Source of the DNA: a virus
IMG/VR virus record: IMGVR_UViG_3300024514_000025
Coordinates: 1 to 25,984 of that record
Strand: one strand, 5' to 3'
DNA: 25,984 nucleotides
Positions 7,610 to 14,152 of this stretch are shown in pieces. Every line of letters starts with the position of its first letter. Position 1 is the stretch's first letter. The translations under genes were made by a program, and so were the position numbers. The notes below the pieces were generated by a model that saw only the letters and a program-made list of their open reading frames with translations, made no database searches and was not told where the DNA came from.

Positions 7610-8263
7610 TTAAAAATCCGGATACCTTTTTGTTTCTCCGTATTTGTTTCTTGCTACCGATTCTATTCTATTATTAATATCCACAGAAGAACCTATTTGT
7701 GTATTAACTTCTCCCTTTCCTTTCACATCTCCGTCAGATAATGCATTTGGGTGAACGCTTGAATAACGATTTTCTCCGTTATAAACATTTTTGTTTACTA
7801 GTTCTGTTCTAGTGTTTATATCTGTTAATGAACCAACCTTTCCATTATTTTCTCCTTTACCTTTTTCGTCACCATCAGAAACTGCATTTGGATTTGTTGC
7901 ACTATACCCTTTAACATTACTATACGTGTTTTTGGATAGTAATTCAGTTCTGGTGTTTATATCTGTTTTAGAACCTATTGTTAGAGTTTCACCTTTACCT
8001 TTTTCATCACCATCAGATAATGCATTTGGGTTATTTGAATCATAACGATTGTCGCTAGAATAAGTGTTTTTAACTAAATTGTTTATTCTAGTTTGAATAT
8101 CTGTCGCTGACCCAATTGTATTTGTCTCTCCTTTACCCTTATCATCTCCAGTAGATAACGCATTTTCATGGGTTGTTGCATAACCGTTTTTATCGATATA
8201 CGCATTTCTAGATAAATGCTCTTGTCTCTGTTTTTCTGCGATTATTTCTAATTGTGTTGGCAT
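7610..8263 (-). CDS. Tandem-repeat protein (four 46-47-residue units)
   Basis: The 217-residue protein consists almost entirely of four imperfect repeats starting at residues 20, 66, 112 and 159, with a truncated fifth from 206. Each unit reads N-x-Y, a short variable stretch, Y, then PNALSDGDEKGKGE (HENALSTGDDKGKGE in the first), then IGS-x-TDINTR. The basic-acidic GDEKGKGE core is nearly invariant. The N-terminal 19 residues form a helix rich in Glu, Gln and Arg. There is no signal peptide, membrane segment or cysteine. The strict period suggests a rod or a multi-site binding protein; I do not recognise the family. It lies between the WYL-like gene (one base) and an unknown gene (three bases) and is probably co-expressed with them. 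Confidence 0.75.
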   Translation of the reverse strand: MPTQLEIIAEKQRQEHLSRNAYIDKNGYATTHENALSTGDDKGKGETNTIGSATDIQTRINNLVKNTYSSDNRYDSNNPNALSDGDEKGKGETLTIGSKTDINTRTELLSKNTYSNVKGYSATNPNAVSDGDEKGKGENNGKVGSLTDINTRTELVNKNVYNGENRYSSVHPNALSDGDVKGKGEVNTQIGSSVDINNRIESVARNKYGETKRYPDF

Positions 8264-8266
8264 ACT

Positions 8267-8761
8267 TTATAACATTAATTTTTTTATTCTTTCGATCTCT
8301 TCAAAAATACCGACAGAAGTTATTGGTGATATTGATGTTTCGTCTGAATTAGATTTTAGAAAATTTTTATATGATGGTTTTTCTTCCGCTTTTTTATGAG
8401 TAGATAAAAAAGGGTTTTTTCTCATGCCGTTCATTCCGGTCAAATTATTTATTTTTTGAGAAGATTGTTTTTTTGATTTAACTAACCCTCGTTGTCCATC
8501 TAAAAATTGTTTCGCCCATTTTTCCATCAACTCTCCGCCGTATAACTCGTATCTTAGTTTATCTTTTTCTTTGTCAATAGTCTTTATATCGTGTATAATT
8601 CTTTTTAATTGGCCATAGGTTACTTTTTTCTCTGAGCAAAGCGTTTTAGCACGTTGAACCCCATGTGAGGATTCATCATTAACCGAAGAAAGTACCGAAT
8701 TGATTTTTTCTAAAATATCATTTGGGACCTCGTAAACATTATCTTTTAGTTGATTATTCAC
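8267..8761 (-). CDS. Hypothetical phage protein, mainly helical
   Basis: The 164-residue protein is not assigned a function. The first two-thirds are helical: EVPNDILEKINSVLSSV (12-28), VQRAKTLCSEKKVTYGQLKRI (about 35-55) and LYGGELMEKWAKQFLDGQR (about 73-91). The rest is Ser/Lys-rich and probably disordered up to a final helix, FEEIERIKKLML. The sequence style recurs in environmental myovirus genomes as I remember them, but I cannot name a domain. The start overlaps the end of the next upstream gene by eight bases, so both are likely translated from one message. Confidence 0.65.
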   Translation of the reverse strand: MNNQLKDNVYEVPNDILEKINSVLSSVNDESSHGVQRAKTLCSEKKVTYGQLKRIIHDIKTIDKEKDKLRYELYGGELMEKWAKQFLDGQRGLVKSKKQSSQKINNLTGMNGMRKNPFLSTHKKAEEKPSYKNFLKSNSDETSISPITSVGIFEEIERIKKLML

Positions 8762-9485
8762 TTTTAAGGTGGTTTACAATTTTTTCTACTGGTATATTAT
8801 TACTCTTTAAGGTTTTCTTTAAAGAATCGATTTGCTTCTTAACTAGTGGATTTAATTCACTTTCACCCTCTTCTTTTGCTATCACCTCTTTATCGTCACC
8901 TTTTTTTACAAGAACACTTTCAATATAATCTTGCATAAATTTTTTTGGATTTTCAACCAATCTAACTAATTCTTTTTCTCCAGGAATATATCCCATAGCT
9001 TTTAGTCTTTCTTTAGCTTCCTCATCGCTTAAACCTAATTTTTTAGTAAAATGAGAATATGCTTCATCATATGTTGCATCGTCACCAAGGGTATCATCAT
9101 ATCCTAAAGCGGCGCTCATATCAGATTCTGCCCAATATCTTAATGAAGTGTGTGTACCGTGAACACCATGAATACCCATAGCACCAGCTCCGGTCTTAAC
9201 CACCTTATCGGTTCTTCTTTTAGCGCCTACTGTACTTTTTTTCATGGCTAAAGGAACCTCACTTCTCTTAATATTACCCTGATCATCTACAATTTCTTCG
9301 ATTTCTTCTTCTTTTTCCACTTTTTCTGGGATTTTTTTGAAATCGGTGTCTGCTGAAAATTCTTTAGCCCATTTAGCCCACTTTTTACCCTTTTTGCCAC
9401 CTTTTCCAGCCTGAGCATAGAAAAATCTTTGCTGAGCTTTTGATGCAAACTTTTCTTCGATTACTTGTTTAATAAAATTATTCAT
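8754..9485 (-). CDS. Hypothetical phage protein with KAQQRFF motif
   Basis: The 243-residue protein begins with a helix containing SKAQQRFFYAQAGKG (15-29), a motif seen in many small phage proteins of unknown role, followed by a strongly basic stretch (GKKGKKWAKWAKEF). The middle is acidic (EKVEKEEEIEEIVDD, about 54-68). A central segment rich in Gly and His (GAGAMGIHGVHGTHTSLRYW, about 97-116) is followed by a helical C-terminal half. It is the first gene of the minus-strand cluster running left from the divergent region at 9486-9517. A sense TATTTATA lies 15 bases before its start, so it probably leads the transcript for the next several genes. Confidence 0.65.
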   Translation of the reverse strand: MNNFIKQVIEEKFASKAQQRFFYAQAGKGGKKGKKWAKWAKEFSADTDFKKIPEKVEKEEEIEEIVDDQGNIKRSEVPLAMKKSTVGAKRRTDKVVKTGAGAMGIHGVHGTHTSLRYWAESDMSAALGYDDTLGDDATYDEAYSHFTKKLGLSDEEAKERLKAMGYIPGEKELVRLVENPKKFMQDYIESVLVKKGDDKEVIAKEEGESELNPLVKKQIDSLKKTLKSNNIPVEKIVNHLKSE

Positions 9486-9500
9486 CTAAACGCTTTTTTA

Positions 9501-9508
9501 TATAAATA
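9501..9508 (-). promoter_or_regulatory. TATTTATA element in divergent intergenic region
   Basis: The 32-base divergent gap contains this octamer inside a longer near-palindrome, TTTATATAAATA. Read on the minus strand it is TATTTATA, 15 bases before the 8754-9485 gene. Read on the plus strand it is TATAAATA, nine bases before the 9518 gene. One A/T-rich core probably serves both directions. The assignment as a promoter rests on recurrence of the octamer between genes, not on any measured start site. Confidence 0.5.
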
Positions 9509-9517
9509 TCAAATCCT

Positions 9518-10987
9518 ATGAAAGATATTTATCTACATATGAATAGCCAGAATATTTTAAAGTTTTATGGTAGTAGATTGAATTCTAAATTAGATAGTTC
9601 AGAATTTTATGATTATGAGATAAGTAAAGTAACAGATGATTACAATACTGATGTATTAGATTTGTCCACACCAATTACTTACCAAACACTAAAAATAGAC
9701 CAATCTTTGGCTAATTTTAGTTGTTCAAGGAACACGATTAGCTTAAACGAGTATAATAATACCGTTAATGATCCAAATTACAAATATTCTGGATTAACCT
9801 TAACTGTGCCATATTCCAATTTTGTAAACCACGTATCAGCAAATTACCAACACACCATATTGAATAGCGATGTTTACAAGTACACAGGTTTTACTGGAGA
9901 AACGCACTATTTTACAATATCAGCATTTAACCAACCTTTAGCTAAAGATATTAGGTTTACTTCACCAGATGAAATATCCGTAATTACGGGATTTACAACA
10001 GGAACAACAAATGTTTTAAAATGTACATTACGTTTGGCTGATGAAGATGCTTGTTGCGGCTTACCTAATAAACTAAGTAACAAACCTTGGGCTTATCAGT
10101 TTAAAGAGCCCTTTTTAGATTGTCCTTCAACAATTGAAAGAAGAGCAGCTAGTGGGTGGACTTTGGATTTTATTTTTAATAGGGAGGGGTTGCCATGGTC
10201 TAGCGGAGGTGTTTTCTATTATTTTGGAACTAGAGGATCAAATAGCCCATCCGATTATGCTGACAGTAATTTATCTTTTCAGTTTACTTCTGATGGAAGA
10301 ATAAAATGGACCGCTATTCGTTATTCGGGTTACTGCGCTAACGACGCCTATACAGAAACATATTATACAGATATGGGTCAAACCCCAACATTATGTGCAA
10401 CTGGTTTGACTAAAGATTTTAATATTACTATTGTTTTTGATAGATACAAGCATTATGATAATTGCGATATTGAAAATATGGGTGGATGGAATGATATGCT
10501 TGGTTTTAAAATATCTGACTATTCTGACACAGTGATAACTGCTGTTACCTCAAATCAGCTAGCAACATATGAAGAAAAATATGAATTTTTAAATAAAAAG
10601 TGGGCAGACGAGAGACAGAGAAGGTTGGGGACACTTAAAATATACTTAAATGGTAGACCAATTTATAAAAAAGAAAATTGGGAAGAGGTTGTTGCTTCTA
10701 ATAGGGGAGCTCAACCATTTATCCAATCGTGGGGAGGAGGAACTGGATTAATGAATAGTGTTCATTCTGGTGTTTCTTGTTTTAATATTAAATCAATAAA
10801 ATATTATGAAGAGCCACTAGACTTTGTACATGTTAGACACAATTTCTTAACAAGAATTAATAATTATGACTTCTTTATATGCGGAATTGATTGTGATGAC
10901 GATTTAATATCATACGTTACAAATGGCCTTTTGGCTGAAAACGGTGAATATTTAATAACAGAAGACGATAATATGGCTTTATACTAA
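9518..10987 (+). CDS. Virion structural protein with lectin/LamG-like beta-sandwich
   Basis: The 489-residue protein is likely a tail-fibre or adhesin component. The N-terminal third is rich in Asn, Ser and Tyr and probably beta-structured. From about residue 210 the pattern is that of a concanavalin-like jelly roll: WTLDFIFNREG (214-224), a strand with GGVFYYFGTRG, LSFQFTSDGRIKWTAIRYSG (a LamG-type strand pair), FNITIVFDRYK and LKIYLNGRPIYKKENW, the strand that in LamG domains precedes the shape-completing turn. Several cysteines lie in the lectin-like part. The C-terminus (NGLLAENGEYLITEDDN) resembles terminal tags of environmental phage fibre proteins. It opens the plus-strand adhesion module and is followed 13 bases later by the fibre gene. 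Confidence 0.7.
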   Translation: MKDIYLHMNSQNILKFYGSRLNSKLDSSEFYDYEISKVTDDYNTDVLDLSTPITYQTLKIDQSLANFSCSRNTISLNEYNNTVNDPNYKYSGLTLTVPYSNFVNHVSANYQHTILNSDVYKYTGFTGETHYFTISAFNQPLAKDIRFTSPDEISVITGFTTGTTNVLKCTLRLADEDACCGLPNKLSNKPWAYQFKEPFLDCPSTIERRAASGWTLDFIFNREGLPWSSGGVFYYFGTRGSNSPSDYADSNLSFQFTSDGRIKWTAIRYSGYCANDAYTETYYTDMGQTPTLCATGLTKDFNITIVFDRYKHYDNCDIENMGGWNDMLGFKISDYSDTVITAVTSNQLATYEEKYEFLNKKWADERQRRLGTLKIYLNGRPIYKKENWEEVVASNRGAQPFIQSWGGGTGLMNSVHSGVSCFNIKSIKYYEEPLDFVHVRHNFLTRINNYDFFICGIDCDDDLISYVTNGLLAENGEYLITEDDNMALY

Positions 10988-11000
10988 AATATTTATTTAA

Positions 11001-12980
11001 ATGGCAGGATTAAAAATTTCCGAATTATCTAGTTCACTAGCACCAAGTTTAACGGGTGTTACCCCGGTTGTATTGGGTAGTACAACATATAAATCTACAC
11101 TTCAAAGTCTTAGACAAGTTCTTGTTGATAGTGGTTCGCACGTCTTCACTGGAAGTCAAGTTATTAAAGGTGACTTAACAATAAGTGGTTCTATAACCGC
11201 ACAACAATATATTTTAAGTTCGTCAATAACAAACATCACTACAGAAACAATTAGTGGGTCGTCAAATTTTGGTAATAGTATTGATGATAAACATACTTTT
11301 ACTGGGTCCTTATTTGTGTCTGGGGCAGTTATGTCTGAAGGCATATGGGATAAAGGAAACTTATACGTTTCAGGTTCTGCAATTATTGGAATTGACACGA
11401 TTATTAGTGGGTCAAACTCACCAAAACTTCACGTAAGGAATTCTGGTAGTCTTAATATCGCACATTTTGAGGGTTATAATGATTATTATGCTCAAGTTTA
11501 CATTACGAATACTAATTCTGGAAGTTTAGCCAGTTCTGATTTGGTTTTAACTGCAGATAATGGAAATGAAACTGTTCACTTTGTTGATTTGGGTATTAAC
11601 TCAAGCACATATAATGGTGGATATGTTGGATATGAAAACGACGCATATCTTTTAAATGTTGGTAAAGATTTATATATTGGTACTGTTGGTGGAACAAACC
11701 ACCCAGCTGAATTAAAACTATTTGCAAATAATAGTTGGGAAAACCCACAAATTATTATTCATACAGGAAGCCAGGTTACCTTTAATACTGGTTCTTTTTC
11801 TGATGGTTACACATATGAGTTCAGCGGAAGTATTAAATTACAAAATGAATTAAGTGTTGATGGTTCTGTTACTGCTTCCTATTTTGTTGGTGACGGTAGT
11901 CATTTAACAAATTTGCCCGTTCAAACAACGAATGTTTCAATGTTCTTGTCATCGAGTACATTTAATACATTTACATCATCATACAGCACTACAAGCGCAT
12001 CTTTTGATTCTAGAATTATAGCGGCAACAAACGAACAAGATCTATCATATTTCGCAACGACAGGGTCAAATATATTTGTTGGGAACCAAATTATTAGTGG
12101 TAGTAAATATTTGGCAGTAGATACAATACAAAATTTAAGTGGTAGTATAAACTTAATAACCGACGGTGACACCGTACAAATTTTAGGAAGTAATTTATCT
12201 GTTGTAAATGGTGGTATATTAACAAATTTTAATGTTTCAGCATCTTCATTAACTGGATCTATTGATTACTCTAATCTAACAAATGTACCAAATCCAACAC
12301 TAATTAGTAGTGGGCCAACAGCACCTGGTAGTGCGGTTGTTGCTAATGATACAGATGTTGATATTAATTATTCAGGGTATGGAACTAGATGGACTTTTAC
12401 AGTAACTGGTTTAACTTTTCCTGATTCAACAATTCAAACAACAGCGTTCACTGGATTCACAGCAGGATTAGTATCAGGTAGCTCTCAAATACAATATAGT
12501 GGATTAACAGGAATACCTTCAGGACTAGTATCTGGTAGTTCACAAATAAGTGGTTTGGGGTATGCAATAACCGGTTCAAATACATTTAATGGTAACCAAA
12601 CAATCAATGGTTCATTAATTATTGAAGGTGTTAGCGAGGTTATTACAGTTGATGGCGGATTTAATGGAAATAGAACATTTGATTATACATCGGGATCAAT
12701 ATTCTACTTAACAGGTTTAACGGGAAATGGTGTATGGAATGTTAATAATGTGCCAACCACAAACAATAGAACATTAACACTTACATATGTTATCGAACAA
12801 GGTGTAACACCATATAGTGGTTCACAATATCAAATAAACGGTTCAAACGTAACAATTAAATGGGTTGATAACACAATACCAACGGGTAGTGCAAACAATA
12901 CAGAAGTAATTGGCTTAACCGCATTTAGAGTTGGTTCATCTTGGAATGTTATCGGCTCATTATCAACATTTGGTGTATAA
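11001..12980 (+). CDS. Tail fibre protein with repetitive beta-rich shaft
   Basis: The 659-residue protein starts MAGLKISELSSS, a common N-terminal attachment pattern in phage fibres. It is dominated by short Gly/Ser/Thr repeats: FTGSQVIKGDLTISGSITA, its later variants FTGSLFVSGAV and FNGNQTINGSLIIEG, and paired SGLVSGSSQI units near residues 490-515. FVGDGSHLTNLP (about 294-305) is a typical element of trimeric beta-helical fibres. The last 110 residues (from VDGGFNGNRTFDYTSG) form a different, compact beta domain that probably is the tip. There is no obvious intramolecular chaperone such as peptidase S74. The stop overlaps the start of the lectin-like gene (TAATG), indicating coupled translation. 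Confidence 0.85.
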   Translation: MAGLKISELSSSLAPSLTGVTPVVLGSTTYKSTLQSLRQVLVDSGSHVFTGSQVIKGDLTISGSITAQQYILSSSITNITTETISGSSNFGNSIDDKHTFTGSLFVSGAVMSEGIWDKGNLYVSGSAIIGIDTIISGSNSPKLHVRNSGSLNIAHFEGYNDYYAQVYITNTNSGSLASSDLVLTADNGNETVHFVDLGINSSTYNGGYVGYENDAYLLNVGKDLYIGTVGGTNHPAELKLFANNSWENPQIIIHTGSQVTFNTGSFSDGYTYEFSGSIKLQNELSVDGSVTASYFVGDGSHLTNLPVQTTNVSMFLSSSTFNTFTSSYSTTSASFDSRIIAATNEQDLSYFATTGSNIFVGNQIISGSKYLAVDTIQNLSGSINLITDGDTVQILGSNLSVVNGGILTNFNVSASSLTGSIDYSNLTNVPNPTLISSGPTAPGSAVVANDTDVDINYSGYGTRWTFTVTGLTFPDSTIQTTAFTGFTAGLVSGSSQIQYSGLTGIPSGLVSGSSQISGLGYAITGSNTFNGNQTINGSLIIEGVSEVITVDGGFNGNRTFDYTSGSIFYLTGLTGNGVWNVNNVPTTNNRTLTLTYVIEQGVTPYSGSQYQINGSNVTIKWVDNTIPTGSANNTEVIGLTAFRVGSSWNVIGSLSTFGV

Positions 12981-13657
12981 TGATTAATAGATTATCGTCT
13001 CGTAGTGGTTCAAGTAATAGATTTGGTAAAAAAAAATTACCTAAAGTAAATCAAATTATACAAGAATTTGATTATCCTAATTTCGCATCAACATCGGGCC
13101 TTACTTATTTGGGTAATGTTTCCGTTACATCAAATATTCTTTATTTAACAAGCGCACTAAACAACAGAATTGGTAATGTATATAGAACAAGTGCAATTAA
13201 ATATAATAGAAACTTTTCTGTAAATTGGTCAACATTTATTGGCGGTGGGACGGGTGCAGATGGATTTTGTTTACAATGGACTTCAACCAATAATACAAAT
13301 GGTTCTACGGGCGGTGGGGTCGGTTTAGTTAATTCGGTTAATACAATAAATGCCATTACATTTTTAACTTGGTCTAATAATAGTTATAATTGGTATAAAA
13401 ATATGTCAATTCAATCCAATAATTCAGTTTCTTCAGGATTTTGGAGACAAACATTATATTTTTGGGGTGATTATAACCATTCTACACAAACTTTCTCACT
13501 TTATTGGAATACAACAAATACTAAGCCCGGTTCACCAAATAAAATATTTACAGGTTTTTCATTTGACAATGGTTCCTATTATATAGGATTTGGTGCTGCG
13601 ACAGGAGGTGGAAACGATAATCATCAATTACTAAGTTGGGGTTTGATTTTTAATTAA
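12980..13657 (+). CDS. L-type-lectin-like receptor-binding candidate
   Basis: The 225-residue protein has a legume/L-type lectin pattern. FDYPNFASTSGLTYLGNV gives the first strands, FSVNWSTFIGGGTGADGFCLQW corresponds to the strand-loop with the conserved ADG(F/I)-F segment, and GSTGGGVGL corresponds to the glycine-rich metal/sugar loop. WRQTLYFWGDYNHSTQTFSLYWN is the back-sheet strand pair and YYIGFGAATGGG the final strand. L-type lectins bind carbohydrate, so a host-glycan receptor role is inferred. The start is the ATG at 12980, sharing a base with the stop of the fibre gene; a longer frame from 12941 would only duplicate fibre-coding sequence. The first 25 residues are basic and probably anchor it to the fibre. 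Confidence 0.7.
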   Translation: MINRLSSRSGSSNRFGKKKLPKVNQIIQEFDYPNFASTSGLTYLGNVSVTSNILYLTSALNNRIGNVYRTSAIKYNRNFSVNWSTFIGGGTGADGFCLQWTSTNNTNGSTGGGVGLVNSVNTINAITFLTWSNNSYNWYKNMSIQSNNSVSSGFWRQTLYFWGDYNHSTQTFSLYWNTTNTKPGSPNKIFTGFSFDNGSYYIGFGAATGGGNDNHQLLSWGLIFN

Positions 13658-13680
13658 AAAACAAAATATAGACAGTAAAC

Positions 13681-13688
13681 TATTTATA
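13681..13688 (+). promoter_or_regulatory. TATTTATA element four bases before the 13693 gene
   Basis: The octamer lies in the 35-base gap after the lectin gene and ends four bases before the ATG. The twelve bases AAACTATTTATA here are repeated exactly before the gene at 20016, also with a four-base gap to the start codon. If it acts as a -10 element, transcripts would begin at or next to the start codon. Confidence 0.5.
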
Positions 13689-13692
13689 AAAT

Positions 13693-14061
13693 ATGGAATT
13701 TTTTATCAGACAGGGGGCAAGTGACCCAATTTTAAAACTTAGATTGATTGATGATGGTAAAAATGACAAATCATCATTTAATGATTTATTGGAAAATTCC
13801 GATATTACTTTTGAAATGTACGATTATAAAACCGAAGAACCTATAATTCTTAACGGAACAGCTCTGATCACAACCAGAACAAAAAAATATAATCAAACAA
13901 CCGATGAATATTATATAACATACAGATTTACAGAGGTTCAAACTGTAAAACCTGGTAAGTATGAAGGTAAATTTATTGTTCAATTTTTAGATACTAATTC
14001 TAATCCAACCACAAAACTCATATTACCAGTAAAAGAAAAATTATTCATTAACATCATTTAA
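13693..14061 (+). CDS. BppU-like small baseplate/fibre-associated protein
   Basis: The 122-residue protein begins MEFFIRQGASDPILKLRLIDDG and continues with alternating strands (DITFEMYDYKTEEPIILNG; YYITYRFTEVQTVKPGKYEG; KFIVQFLDT; KLILPVKEKLFINII). This matches the general pattern of the N-terminal domain of BppU-type upper baseplate proteins, a small immunoglobulin-like sandwich describing a parameter with 'x is raised by y' strand pairs. The match is by eye, and any phage structural beta-sandwich could look similar. Its position at the end of the fibre/lectin module supports a structural or attachment role. No signal peptide or cysteine is present. Confidence 0.5.
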   Translation: MEFFIRQGASDPILKLRLIDDGKNDKSSFNDLLENSDITFEMYDYKTEEPIILNGTALITTRTKKYNQTTDEYYITYRFTEVQTVKPGKYEGKFIVQFLDTNSNPTTKLILPVKEKLFINII

Positions 14062-14095
14062 TTTTTTTTTATCCATAATTTTATGTATATTTACA

Positions 14096-14140
14096 GGGTA
14101 AAGGCAAATTACGGTTTCCCCGTAAGCTAATGTGTCACCC
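14096..14140 (+). promoter_or_regulatory. Structured leader before the DNA polymerase gene
   Basis: The 91-base gap before the polymerase holds nested complementary segments: GGGT (14096-14099) with ACCC (14137-14140), GGC (14103-14105) with GCT (14126-14128, one G-T pair), and TTACGG (14109-14114) with CCGTAA (14120-14125) around a five-base loop. The structure ends 12 bases before the ATG. Phage T4 represses its own polymerase by binding a leader hairpin, so a similar translational operator is plausible. The sequence does not match any riboswitch I can name. Confidence 0.4.
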
Positions 14141-14152
14141 AAAAAATAAAAT

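Noticed and set aside
7610-8263. Regularly spaced repeats resembling a CRISPR array
   Set aside because: The period is about 140 bases, the repeats diverge at third codon positions, and the whole stretch is one open frame; it is a repeat protein.
9501-9508. TATAAATA read as a standard T4 late promoter for the plus-strand fibre module
   Set aside because: It fits here, but in all six co-directional gaps the sense orientation is TATTTATA, the reverse complement, so a T4-type late box reading is not consistent across the window.
12941-12979. Longer start for the lectin-like gene
   Set aside because: The extra 13 codons lie entirely within the end of the fibre gene in another frame and do not look like lectin sequence; the TAATG overlap start at 12980 fits better.
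11001-12980. Diversity-generating-retroelement target in the fibre gene
   Set aside because: No reverse transcriptase or template repeat is in the window; the internal repeats are structural Gly/Ser repeats.
14062-14070. T tract after the 13693 gene as an intrinsic terminator
   Set aside because: There are nine T residues but no stem of useful length directly before them.
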